64,000 nucleotides of DNA, from assembly GCF_017888565.1 (NCBI RefSeq), contig NZ_JAGHFX010000056.1, forward strand, positions 1 to 64,000, written 5' to 3'. Source of the DNA: Clostridium sp. Its GTDB lineage: Bacteria; Bacillota; Clostridia; Clostridiales; Clostridiaceae. Of the stretch, positions 53,406 through 61,329 are shown piece by piece. Positions within the stretch are counted from its first letter, which is position 1. Every line of letters begins with the position of its first letter. The translations under genes were made by a program, and so were the position numbers. The notes beneath the pieces are model-generated. The model made no database searches, was not told where the DNA came from, and worked only from the letters and a program-made list of their open reading frames with translations.

Positions 53406-53417
53406 GCGGCGTGCTGC
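53406..53417. promoter_or_regulatory. Two GCNGC sites just upstream of the methyltransferase gene
   Basis: GCGGC at 53406-53410 and GCTGC at 53413-53417 both fit the expected recognition sequence. They sit 37-48 bp before the M start codon, where a promoter (TTGCGG, then AT-rich TATAAA at 53423) may lie. Methylation-dependent control of M is plausible. Confidence 0.5.
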
Positions 53418-53453
53418 TAATATATAAATATAAAGTTTTTAGGAGGACAATAA

Positions 53454-54416
53454 ATGAATAATAAAAATTATACAGCAATATCTTTATTTGCAGGAGTTGG
53501 TGGAATTTGTTTAGGATTCATGAAAAATGGAGTGGACATAGTATTTGCAAATGATATAGATAAAAACGCTTGTAAAACTTATGGAGCAAATTTTAAACAT
53601 GGAATAACAGAGGCACCGATAGAAGAAGTTAAAACAGATGATATTCCTGATGCGGATATGGTTATATTTGGATTCCCTTGTACAAGTTTTTCAATTGCTG
53701 GATATCAAAAAGGCTTTGAGGATGAAAGGTCAGGACATTTATTTTTTGAAGCATTAAGAATAATAAAAGCTAAGCAACCAAAAGCATTTTTATTAGAGAA
53801 TGTAAAAAATCTTGTTGGTCATGATAAGGGAAATACTTTTAAGGTTATAACAGAAGCATTAGAAGATGCAGGGTATTATTTTAGATACCAAGTTTTGAAT
53901 AGTATGGAATATGGAAATGTACCTCAAAATAGAGAACGTATATATGTTGTTGGTTTTAAAGATAAAGAACAGTGTGATAAATTTTACTTTCCTGAACCAA
54001 TAGCATTAACTACAAAGATTGAAGATATAACAAAGCCTAATGAAAAAAAGGAACAAAAGTATTATTATGAAAATAGTAAGTATTATCCGATGTTAAAAGA
54101 AGCAATGAATAGTAAAGAGACAGTATATCAACTTCGTAGAGTTTATGTTAGGGAGAATAAAAAAAATGTATGCCCTACATTAACAGCAAATATGGGGACT
54201 GGTGGACATAATGTTCCGTTGATAATAGATGATTTTGGGATAAGAAAGTTAACCCCAAAGGAATGTTTTATGTTACAAGGTTTTCCTAGGGATTATAAAT
54301 TGCCAGAAGGTGTTGCGAATGGACAATTATATAAACAAGCAGGAAATAGTGTAACAGTAACAGTGATAGAAAGAATTGCAAAAAATATGATAAATGCAAT
54401 GAATGAAACTAAGTAA
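53454..54416 (+). CDS. DNA cytosine-5 methyltransferase, partner of the Bsp6I-like endonuclease
   Basis: A 320-aa m5C methyltransferase that protects the host genome. Motif I is SLFAGVGGICLGF (about residue 9), motif IV GFPCTSFSIAG with catalytic Cys (about 74), motif VI ENVKNLVGHD (about 118), motif VIII QNRERIYVVGF (about 158) and motif X QAGNSVTVTVIERIA (near the end). The target recognition region includes CPTLTANMGTGGHNVP. Length is close to M.Bsp6I. Strong SD (TAGGAGGACAATAA), in contrast to the R gene. The R and M genes run in the same direction, R first. Confidence 0.93.
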   Translation: MNNKNYTAISLFAGVGGICLGFMKNGVDIVFANDIDKNACKTYGANFKHGITEAPIEEVKTDDIPDADMVIFGFPCTSFSIAGYQKGFEDERSGHLFFEALRIIKAKQPKAFLLENVKNLVGHDKGNTFKVITEALEDAGYYFRYQVLNSMEYGNVPQNRERIYVVGFKDKEQCDKFYFPEPIALTTKIEDITKPNEKKEQKYYYENSKYYPMLKEAMNSKETVYQLRRVYVRENKKNVCPTLTANMGTGGHNVPLIIDDFGIRKLTPKECFMLQGFPRDYKLPEGVANGQLYKQAGNSVTVTVIERIAKNMINAMNETK

Positions 54417-54492
54417 AATATTATAGCAAATAATGTAAAATTATATTGCTAAATACATAATGGATATAAAGTTATATGTTAGTGGAGTTAAG

Positions 54493-54516
54493 GCTTGTGA
54501 AAACGCAAGCTTTTTT
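54493..54516 (+). terminator. Terminator after methyltransferase gene
   Basis: GCTTGTG / CGCAAGC stem (one G-U) with an AAAA loop, followed by TTTTTT. Confidence 0.9.
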
Positions 54517-54600
54517 CTATTAAGATAAACTTTCATGATTTAAAAAGCTATATAATGTAAATATAATTAAAGTTTTTAAGGTTGGAAAGGGGAAATAAAA

Positions 54601-55047
54601 TTGAACTTAGATAAAACACTTACATCTTCAGTTTATGTAGTATATAAAAATAAGGTATTGTTGCATAGACATAAAAAGTATAATACTCTATTTCCATTAG
54701 GTGGTCATATGGAAGTAGATGAAGTACCTCATGAAACAGCTATAAGAGAGGTTAAGGAAGAGTCAGGATTAGATGTGATACTATATAATGAGGACAAATA
54801 TTTAGAGTTAGGTAGAGTGAAACAATTACATAGACCAATGCATGTATTGTTAGAAAATATAGGGCATGAAGTAGAAAATATAGATTTTATATATTTTGCA
54901 ACTTCTAATTGTGATATATTAAAACCAATTATCGGAGAGAGTAAGGAATTTCATTGGTTATCAAAAAATGATATAGAAACTAGTAATGAGATAAAACCTC
55001 ATGTAAAGCAAATGGCACTAGACGCGTTGAATAAATTATGTAAATAA
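54601..55047 (+). CDS. Nudix hydrolase
   Basis: A 148-aa protein with an intact Nudix box, GGHMEVDEVPHETAIREVKEESGLDV (about residues 35-60). It follows the pattern G-x5-E-x7-REV-EE-G and so predicts metal-dependent cleavage of a nucleoside diphosphate derivative. The substrate is unknown. TTG start after GGAAAGGGGAAATAAAA. It lies between the R-M system and a HEPN-like gene with a 19-bp gap to the latter, so the two are probably co-transcribed. Confidence 0.9.
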   Translation: MNLDKTLTSSVYVVYKNKVLLHRHKKYNTLFPLGGHMEVDEVPHETAIREVKEESGLDVILYNEDKYLELGRVKQLHRPMHVLLENIGHEVENIDFIYFATSNCDILKPIIGESKEFHWLSKNDIETSNEIKPHVKQMALDALNKLCK

Positions 55048-55066
55048 AAAGTAGGGGGGATTGGCA

Positions 55067-55738
55067 ATGTATTCAAAGGGAGAGGTTATAGATTATTTGT
55101 GGCAGTACTCAAAATATTATGGTGATTTATTGGGGTTTTGCGATATAATTTCAGATGAAGTAAATCCACATAGTGCTTTAATAAATTTATTTAACATAAC
55201 AGAAATGGTATTTAAAAGTAAAGTAGATAACTATGACATAAATTTTTATAGCTCAATTGAAAAACTTGAAAAAGAAGGATATTTGACAAAAATAGAAAGC
55301 AATTTTTTAAATGATAAGGAAAATGGAATAAGGGGGTATAGAAATAAGTTCGCACATGCAAATTTAATTAGATATAGTTTAATATTTGAAGATGATCCAG
55401 GTGTAGTATATCCAATAACTGAGTATTCAACTTGTGAGAAATTATATAATATCATATCTCCAATTTTATATAATTTGATTTTAAAAGTAGCATTTAATCA
55501 TTTATATTCAAATCACGATATTACATTAGATAATGAAATAGATAAAATAAAGATAGATATTAAAGAGATATCTCCAGAAGAAATATTAAGGGGAAAAGGG
55601 ATGGAGGATCTTATAAATACATCAGAATGGTCACAAATGCCTGAATCTACAAGATATAGATTAGCAGAAGATAGTGGAGATGTATATGTTTATTGCAGTA
55701 TCTTTAAAGAATTATTTAAGGATAAAATAGTGAAATAA
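55067..55738 (+). CDS. Hypothetical protein with HEPN-like R-x4-H motif
   Basis: A 223-aa, mostly helical acidic protein of unknown family. The segment GYRNKFAHANL (Arg92, His97 from this start) has the R-x4-H spacing and RN-x-H form of HEPN-fold ribonucleases and of DUF4145-like relatives. ATG 55067 is preferred, 6 nt after GGGGGGA; the TTG at 55061 touches the SD. Its neighbourhood (R-M, Nudix, small protein) suggests a defence or toxin-antitoxin setting, but nuclease activity is only inferred from one motif. Confidence 0.6.
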   Translation: MYSKGEVIDYLWQYSKYYGDLLGFCDIISDEVNPHSALINLFNITEMVFKSKVDNYDINFYSSIEKLEKEGYLTKIESNFLNDKENGIRGYRNKFAHANLIRYSLIFEDDPGVVYPITEYSTCEKLYNIISPILYNLILKVAFNHLYSNHDITLDNEIDKIKIDIKEISPEEILRGKGMEDLINTSEWSQMPESTRYRLAEDSGDVYVYCSIFKELFKDKIVK

Positions 55739-55848
55739 ATTTTGAAGTTCATTTTTAAAACTTTTACTTTATGCGTGTACCTTTGAAAGTAGCTTTATAT
55801 AATATAAATATAAATCATAAAACAAAAGGAAAAACGGAGGTAATTAAA

Positions 55849-56082
55849 ATGAGTAAAATTCAAAGTTTACAAAGAATAGGACAGTTATCAAAACAGGATA
55901 TAAAGGTATTATTATCATTTATTTTTCCAGAGGAATGGTTATTTAGTATAGGCGATATAGTTAGTGGATCTGGTGGTATTGATGGAATATTAGAAGAATC
56001 TAGATTAAGACATGAAATAGGTCCAAAGGTTAGTGAAATTATAAATGAAATGTATGCTAGAAAAGAGATTTTAAAAGAGTAG
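55849..56082 (+). CDS. Small hypothetical protein, 77 aa
   Basis: Begins MSKIQSLQRIGQLSKQDIKV, then a hydrophobic/aromatic segment (LLSFIFPEEWLFSIGDIVSG) and a charged C-terminus. No family recognised. ATG 55849 follows AAACGGAGGTAATTAAA; an upstream in-frame ATG at 55771 lacks an SD. Follows the HEPN-like gene by 110 nt and has its own terminator. It could be a separate small gene or an antitoxin-like partner; there is no direct evidence. Confidence 0.6.
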   Translation: MSKIQSLQRIGQLSKQDIKVLLSFIFPEEWLFSIGDIVSGSGGIDGILEESRLRHEIGPKVSEIINEMYARKEILKE

Positions 56083-56101
56083 TTAAACGCTACTTTTTTT
56101 A
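56073..56101 (+). terminator. Terminator overlapping the end of the 77-aa gene
   Basis: AGAGTAG region pairs with CTACTTT (short stem AGTAG/CTACT extended by A-T pairs), followed by a run of seven T. The left arm lies inside the final codons. Confidence 0.7.
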
Positions 56102-56298
56102 TTTAGTAATATATTATTTGTAATTTGTAAATTTGATGAGGTAAATAATTAAAAACGTTCTATCTAAATTAAACAATGTAGTATTTACAAAATATGTTAT
56201 AATTAATTAATAATTTAAATGATATGTAGCAGTTAACTATGTGAATAAAAAAGAATATATAGTATACATGCAGATTGCAATTAGGGGGGGATGAAAAT

Positions 56299-57276
56299 AT
56301 GGGAATAACTAATTTTGACTTTTTTAATGATAATCATAAGGTATGGTTGAGAAGCTTTTGTGAATATTTCAATTTAAATATAAAAGAGGTAGATAATTAT
56401 TTTAAATGTATTGATATAGATAGATTAACAGCTGATATTATTATAGCTGATTTAGGAATTAATTTGAATTTATATGATAGTTCAAAGGTTAAAATTGTGT
56501 GTAGGCATATGACTACTACAACAGAAACAGGAGTGAAAAATTTTAAAGAAAAGGGATTACTAGATTTAAAGAGAATGCTACAGTTAGATACTCCACTTTC
56601 TGAATTTTTGACTAAACATAGAATTTGGGTAGACGTTGATCGAAAATATATAAGGGTTGATAATAAGATATATCCTATATTAGCATATGGAGATTCTTGT
56701 GACGAGTGTTTTATGAATAGAAGTGTTAAATGTACTGGATATTCAAAATGTGATTTGAGAAAAAAAATAGAACATCTAGCATTAAAACTATATAAATATG
56801 GAGCAACCGTTGAATGTTTTATAAATGCTACCCTTGAAGGTATGGAGAGATATTCTACGATTAACAGATGCCCAGAAATATTAGATACATTGGATAATAT
56901 TTATTCAAAGATATATGATTATTCTTCAACTGGATATATGTTATGTAATGATTGGTTAAAGGAGAATAGAAGGTGTTATATTATAGAATATACATCAAAA
57001 CTTTCTGATATGGAAACATTTGCGCCAATAGATTACATTGGTTCATTTAGATCATATAGCAAATGTATATTAAATAGTGGATATGATTATGATGATTATA
57101 TAGAAAAAAAGATACCACAACGAGTTTTTGATAATATGATATTTATACAATGGTTTATTTCGATATATTTCTATGATTCAGAAAAATTAGGTTCACTTTT
57201 ACCTAATAAATATGTACGAGCTGATAAAATAAAAGTAATGGAAGTGAAAAATGGAGAACTTGAATATATAGATTGA
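56299..57276 (+). CDS. Unknown protein with CRHMTT motif and four-Cys cluster
   Basis: A 325-aa cytosolic protein with no recognised family. Two local features stand out. IVCRHMTTTTETGVKNFKEK followed by GLL (residues 66-88) resembles the first strand-helix of ADP-ribosyltransferase/DarT-like folds (H-x-T...GL). C134-x2-C137-x7-C145-x5-C151 looks like a zinc or Fe-S knuckle. The C-terminal third has RVFDNMIFIQWFISIYFYD. ATG 56299 lies 8 nt after AGGGGGGG. It sits at the edge of the defence island, before the phage-like DNA. Function unknown. Confidence 0.65.
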   Translation: MGITNFDFFNDNHKVWLRSFCEYFNLNIKEVDNYFKCIDIDRLTADIIIADLGINLNLYDSSKVKIVCRHMTTTTETGVKNFKEKGLLDLKRMLQLDTPLSEFLTKHRIWVDVDRKYIRVDNKIYPILAYGDSCDECFMNRSVKCTGYSKCDLRKKIEHLALKLYKYGATVECFINATLEGMERYSTINRCPEILDTLDNIYSKIYDYSSTGYMLCNDWLKENRRCYIIEYTSKLSDMETFAPIDYIGSFRSYSKCILNSGYDYDDYIEKKIPQRVFDNMIFIQWFISIYFYDSEKLGSLLPNKYVRADKIKVMEVKNGELEYID

Positions 57277-57375
57277 TATAGTATAAGTAATAAGTTCTAT
57301 TAGACAATGAAGATGTTAATGGAATCAATATTTTCTAAATTTTAATACAAGTGAATAAAGCAAATAGGTAGGAAA

Positions 57376-57397
57376 GGTTACATGTTTCTATGTAACC
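57376..57397. terminator. Hairpin at the right end of the defence island
   Basis: GGTTACAT / ATGTAACC stem with a 6-nt loop and short T/A tracts. It overlaps the end of the amber-interrupted minus-strand ORF and could terminate it. Confidence 0.55.
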
Positions 57398-57648
57398 ATT
57401 TCTAAATCTACTATTATGCTTACGCGTATTTGGGTTCCATTTATTAAGCGCTTTGTATCTATTATTTTGAAGTTAAGTTCTTCGAGATATGACTTTAAAG
57501 TGGTCTATTTACAAGGTTCATCATTATAACTAGGAATATTTAATTCTTTACTTAATAAAAGTTTATCGCCTTTAGTCAATGGTTTATTAATCCACGAATA
57601 ATAATTAAATTCAGATAGTATTTTTTCGATTTTAGGTGTAATATACAT
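57388..57648 (-). pseudogene. Small phage-like gene interrupted by an in-frame amber codon
   Basis: On the minus strand an SD (AAAGGAG) and ATG 57648 open a frame starting MYITPKIEKILSEFNYYSWI. After 47 codons it meets TAG (57505-57507). The same frame then continues for 38 well-formed codons (TTLKSYLEELNFKIIDTKRL, then INGTQIRVSII...) to a second TAG at 57388. Composition and codon use are coding-like on both sides, so this is either a single-point-mutation pseudogene or a suppressed or recoded gene. The full product would be about 86 aa. Family unknown. Confidence 0.6.
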
Positions 57649-57670
57649 ATTATTCTCCTTTCATATTAAT

Positions 57671-57752
57671 AGGGGGACAAAACTTGAAGTCAAAAAAGTC
57701 AATCGGGACATTCGTAATAATCGGAACCCCACCTGTTCTAGATCTCCTCCCT
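57671..57752. other. GC-richer non-coding island in the phage-like region
   Basis: About 80 bp with blocks such as GGGGGACAAAAC, ATCGGGACATTCG, TCGGAACCCCACCTG and GATCTCCTCCC contrast with the surrounding >75% AT DNA. No good coding frame crosses it. It lies downstream of the head genes and upstream of the amber ORF. A cis-acting site (packaging cos/pac, or deletion scar of a terminase region) is possible. The rest of 57277-58310 is AT-rich. Confidence 0.35.
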
Positions 57753-58182
57753 ATATTTTAGTGTTATTTATAAGGGGGGATATAATAAAACTATTACCAA
57801 GGACTACTCTAAGATGATTTTTATAATTTTATTTGAATTTTTCAGTTTATTTTATTAATAACAACAATTCTAATCATATTCCTAGAATAATTTTATATAA
57901 AATATCATTCAAATAGTTATCATAATATTGGTATGAATAGATACAAAATAATAGCTAAATAGTAGAGTAGTAAAATCATAATATAATCTATATAAATTGT
58001 AATAAACATATAATAAATTAATTGTTAAATTAAATTAGTACTCTACTTAAGCTAAAGAAATATATCAGATAAAATAAATCAAATAACAAAATAAATTAGA
58101 TTCAACTATTATAATTAATATTTATTATCTATACAAAGTAAACAAAGAATAGATTAACTATAGTTATCATTGTTATATATCT

Positions 58183-58304
58183 ATGTATACCCATATGGGT
58201 ACCACAACCACATATAAAGCTTATATCTGTATTAAATATATAAATGTATGCATATATAGGATATAAGCTTTATATGTGAGATATGGGCTTATTTGAGTAT
58301 ACAT
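58183..58304. repeat. Large cruciform-forming inverted repeat downstream of the protease gene
   Basis: A perfect 19-bp inverted repeat (58209-58227, reading CACATATAAAGCTTATATC, with 58260-58278) encloses a 32-nt loop. It is flanked by an outer pair ATGTATAC (58183-58190) / GTATACAT (58297-58304) and by inward CCCATAT / ATATGGG. It lies just past the minus-strand protease stop and can form a very long hairpin in RNA or a cruciform in DNA. No T run follows. Confidence 0.7.
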
Positions 58305-58310
58305 ATGATA

Positions 58311-58847
58311 TTACATCAGTTTATAAAGCTTTAGTCGTTTATGTAGTAAGTCCATATTTACTGGAATATCTAACTCTCTTACTTCTGCCATAGTTCCCAT
58401 ATATGCAGGCTCTTTATCTAATATAGATACTTCAAATAATTCCATATCTAAAATAGTCCTTTTCACAAAGTTACCTACTGATTCAAACTTATCTTTTAAA
58501 GCCCTAAATCCAAAGCTCATACCTTGAATAGCACCATCTTTTATGGCTTCATATAGTCCTTTTTCTGATTCTTTAAGAGTAGCATATAAATACACGCCAT
58601 CTTCTTCGGCTCGTAATTCTATTTTTTCCGCTAATTCAAAATATGGCTTATGATTATAGTAAAATTTCACGTCAGGATTGGCTTCTAAGGCTTTTTGGAA
58701 TACGTCTCTAGGTATTTGTTCTCTAAACTTGCCATTACGTCCACGTAATTCCTTTGACAGGCCATAATTATTCACTCTGCAAACAATAGAAAGAGAGCCA
58801 TTTTCAATCTCTCTAAGTTCCAATTTATTAAACTGTTTTTCCATCAT
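58311..58847 (-). CDS. HK97-family prohead protease
   Basis: A 178-aa phage head maturation protease. Family segments are GRNGKFREQIPRDVFQKAL, VKFYYNHKPYFELAEK (catalytic His in YNHKP, about residue 59), a GAIQGMSFGFRAL motif carrying the Ser (about 107), and ELFEVSILDKEPAY. The start is ATG 58847 (or 58844), six nt after AAGGGGG, so it overlaps the portal gene by 20 bp. It would trim the capsid N-terminus. Gene order is unusual; see findings. Confidence 0.9.
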   Translation of the reverse strand: MMEKQFNKLELREIENGSLSIVCRVNNYGLSKELRGRNGKFREQIPRDVFQKALEANPDVKFYYNHKPYFELAEKIELRAEEDGVYLYATLKESEKGLYEAIKDGAIQGMSFGFRALKDKFESVGNFVKRTILDMELFEVSILDKEPAYMGTMAEVRELDIPVNMDLLHKRLKLYKLM

Positions 58848-60084
58848 CAGCGTCCCCCTTATTTTCGTCAATTTGCTCTTGTTGTGATCCAGATATAACC
58901 TGTCCATTTTCAATATTGATAGCTGAAGCCATATTTGGAATTACTAATCTAGAATCTTTCATTAACATTATCTTTCCTTGAGAAATTGATAAAAATTCTT
59001 CTTCTGAGTCTAATAAAAAAGCGTTTTCATCGAGTCTTAATCTTGCTTCGTTGATCGTTAATAACCCTTTATCAACTGCTAATGCAATAGATTCTATTCT
59101 TTCTTTTTCTGTTGCTCTATCTACCATTTCACAATCAAATTTAAACATCATATTTTTAGATTTTTCTTCGCTAGTTAATAATTGAGTAGTTAGTGAACTT
59201 TCTATACAGCTAACTATAGGGGATATACAGTATTTAAGATATTCAGAATCTGATTTAAGATCATATAGATTAAACAATCTTTGTACATCTGCAACAAATT
59301 CTTTTTTATTTTCAATGCTTTGAATATTATTTAGATTAATATCTAAAGATTTATAATCTAAACCTTCCTCGAGTATTATTGTTTTGGCAGCATTACGTGA
59401 ACCAGAATATAGATTTTTCCAACTTTCACGCATTCTATCAATAGTAGTTTGTGTCAATCTTCCTTCTGCTTTTAAATAGCCACTAGGTAAACTAATATTT
59501 TTAAGAGCTGCTTCTAAAGCTTCATCATGTTGTTGCATTAATTCAAGTAACTTATTTGAGTTTAAAATTCCCTTATTACCAGAATCTATAATCAATAGAT
59601 TATAAGCATTTTCCTTTAATACTCTGTTGTTAAGTGTAAAATTAATATATTTTGCTTCTATAGTTCCATGTGCATTAATAATATCTTGCTCCGTAACACT
59701 CTTAAAGTCTATTGGCCATAGAGATTTAATTTTTCCACTTTTTCTCTCGATGAATGAGTAACTTTTACCATAGAGTACCAGATCACTAACTACTCTGTGC
59801 TTATAGTTATAAGCAGTTTGATACTCATTATTTTCTATATTTAACAAGTATAATCTTATATCATCATTTATTATTGTATTTTTGAATTGATCTTTTAACA
59901 TAAGATCTATTGGAAGTGAAGCTACTGTTCCACATATTTTTTGTATAGATTCAGCTACCACTGGTATTTTTAAAACATTACCTTCATTAATAAAAACTCT
60001 ATTTGAAAATAAAGACTCAATAGTAGCATTATATGATCGCTCTTCTACTGATTCTTTATTATTAAATATATTTAAAAATCTCAT
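58828..60084 (-). CDS. HK97-family phage portal protein
   Basis: A 418-aa portal protein forming the dodecameric DNA gate at one capsid vertex. Recognised by VVAESIQKICGTVASLPIDL at the N-terminus, YKHRVVSDLVLYGKSYSFI, LLEEGLDYKSLDINLNNIQ-like (ILEEGLDYKSLDINLNNIQS) and RLFNLYDLKSDSEYLKY, then CISPIVSCIESSLTTQLLT. Length normal. SD AAGGAGAGAGATTAATA on the minus strand. It follows the capsid gene, with a terminator between them; in typical HK97-like phages the portal precedes the protease and capsid. Confidence 0.9.
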   Translation of the reverse strand: MRFLNIFNNKESVEERSYNATIESLFSNRVFINEGNVLKIPVVAESIQKICGTVASLPIDLMLKDQFKNTIINDDIRLYLLNIENNEYQTAYNYKHRVVSDLVLYGKSYSFIERKSGKIKSLWPIDFKSVTEQDIINAHGTIEAKYINFTLNNRVLKENAYNLLIIDSGNKGILNSNKLLELMQQHDEALEAALKNISLPSGYLKAEGRLTQTTIDRMRESWKNLYSGSRNAAKTIILEEGLDYKSLDINLNNIQSIENKKEFVADVQRLFNLYDLKSDSEYLKYCISPIVSCIESSLTTQLLTSEEKSKNMMFKFDCEMVDRATEKERIESIALAVDKGLLTINEARLRLDENAFLLDSEEEFLSISQGKIMLMKDSRLVIPNMASAINIENGQVISGSQQEQIDENKGDADDGKTV

Positions 60085-60106
60085 TATTAATCTCTCTCCT
60101 TAAAGT

Positions 60107-60147
60107 AAAAAAAGGAGGTACACAACCTATATTCAGTTATGCACCTC
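60107..60147 (-). terminator. Terminator between capsid and portal genes
   Basis: On the minus strand GAGGTGCATAAC / GTTGTGTACCTC (12 bp with two G-U pairs) is followed by C and TTTTTTT. It sits just before the portal SD, leaving no room for a portal promoter after it. Confidence 0.85.
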
Positions 60148-60201
60148 GAAATTTTATATTATTATGTTTTCAAATTATTAAAAAAGATAAAAAAATAAAG
60201 C

Positions 60202-61254
60202 CTACTTAGATTTCGAAGCGGCTTTTAATACTCTTACAGCATCTGGATTTGTTACAGCCATATCTCCATAGAAATCGCATATAAATCCTATTTGGCCAGT
60301 AGTAGCATATAATTCATTTAACACTTGTATTTGTGAGTTTTGAGATAGTTTTAATGTTAATGCTTGTCCTACATTAGCTAATACTACACAATCAACGGAA
60401 TCAGTTATAACAACAGGTAAACCTAAGAATTTATATACTGGAGTTTGATTAGCAACATCTAAAGCTAAGTATGGTTGTTTATTAGCGTTCATCATTTTAG
60501 ATAATTCTTTAAAAGTTTCTCTATTTACGAACCATTTTGAACCATTTAAATATATTGGATTCATATCAGTTAAGACTTCCATCATGTTTTCTAAAGTAAC
60601 ATTTCCATTTATTAATTTTCCACCAGTTATTAAACCTTTAGTTAAATGCTTCTCTGTACCATCAGCAACAAAGGCTTCGTGTTCAAGCTTATTGGCAACA
60701 GCTTGTGATACCTTTTCTGATATATAATTAATACCAACTATAGGGGAATTGTGTAATACATTCTTTGACACAGTAGTAACTACAGATATTCTTTTATCTT
60801 TTAATACAACTTTTGTAAAGTTAGATAAATCTTTTGGTTGAGCATCTTCAGTTTCTCCTAATACTTCAGCCATTAATGGGGCACCTTCTTGCAATACTGC
60901 ATAATCACCTGTATAAGTTACTTTATTAGCTTCTGCTACAACTTGAGATTTTTCTTCTAATTTTCTAACTATATCAGAAGCTAATCCTTCTGGTACTGTA
61001 TTACTATGTGTAGATGTTGTTATAGCTCTTAATTCTTCTTCATAATTTCTTACTTCAATTTGTTTTTCCATTTCTAGTTCTCCTTTGTTTTGTAATTTTT
61101 TTATAGTTTCATTTAAAGTTCTTAATTCATTTTCTTTAGCCTCATAAACTGCATTTTCTTCCGATGTAAGTGATCTAACTTCTCTTTGGCAATCTTCAAG
61201 CATTGAATCAAGCTCTTGTATTAGTAAATTCTTTTTTTCTAAAAGTCTTTTCAT
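60202..61254 (-). CDS. HK97-family major capsid protein with N-terminal delta/scaffold domain
   Basis: A 350-aa protein. Residues 1-60 form a charged coiled coil, the delta domain that acts as internal scaffold and is removed by the protease. The HK97 fold follows: VRKLEEKSQVVAEA, VLQEGAPLMAEVLGETE, VVTTVSKNVLHNSPIVGINY, KWFVNRETFKELSKM and LGLPVVITDSVD are typical. The start is ATG 61254 after AAAGGAGAAATTTAATC. A second SD and ATG in the same frame lie at codon 62 (see next entry). First head gene on the minus strand. Confidence 0.92.
   Translation of the reverse strand: MKRLLEKKNLLIQELDSMLEDCQREVRSLTSEENAVYEAKENELRTLNETIKKLQNKGELEMEKQIEVRNYEEELRAITTSTHSNTVPEGLASDIVRKLEEKSQVVAEANKVTYTGDYAVLQEGAPLMAEVLGETEDAQPKDLSNFTKVVLKDKRISVVTTVSKNVLHNSPIVGINYISEKVSQAVANKLEHEAFVADGTEKHLTKGLITGGKLINGNVTLENMMEVLTDMNPIYLNGSKWFVNRETFKELSKMMNANKQPYLALDVANQTPVYKFLGLPVVITDSVDCVVLANVGQALTLKLSQNSQIQVLNELYATTGQIGFICDFYGDMAVTNPDAVRVLKAASKSK
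61069..61086 (-). promoter_or_regulatory. Internal ribosome binding site and start within the capsid gene
   Basis: AAAGGAG (61086-61080) lies 8 nt before an in-frame ATG at 61071 (Met62, MEKQIEVRNYEEEL). It would give a 289-aa capsid form without the coiled-coil delta domain. The SD is as good as the main one. Confidence 0.55.
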
Positions 61255-61289
61255 GATTAAATTTCTCCTTTAGTTAATTTAGGGTATAA

Positions 61290-61321
61290 AAAAAGAGTTA
61301 ACCTAAATTTGGTTAACTCAT
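61290..61321 (-). terminator. Terminator between the phage-like regulator and capsid genes
   Basis: GAGTTAACC / GGTTAACTC, a 9-bp perfect stem, is followed on the minus strand by TTTTTTT. It ends about 35 nt before the capsid ATG. Confidence 0.88.
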
Positions 61322-61329
61322 ATAAATTC

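Noticed and set aside
57660-57770. Minus-strand peptide IGRRSRTGGVPIITNVPIDF crossing the GC-richer island.
   Set aside because: No start codon with an SD and stops shortly before and after; too short to support a gene. The island is reported as a possible cis site instead.
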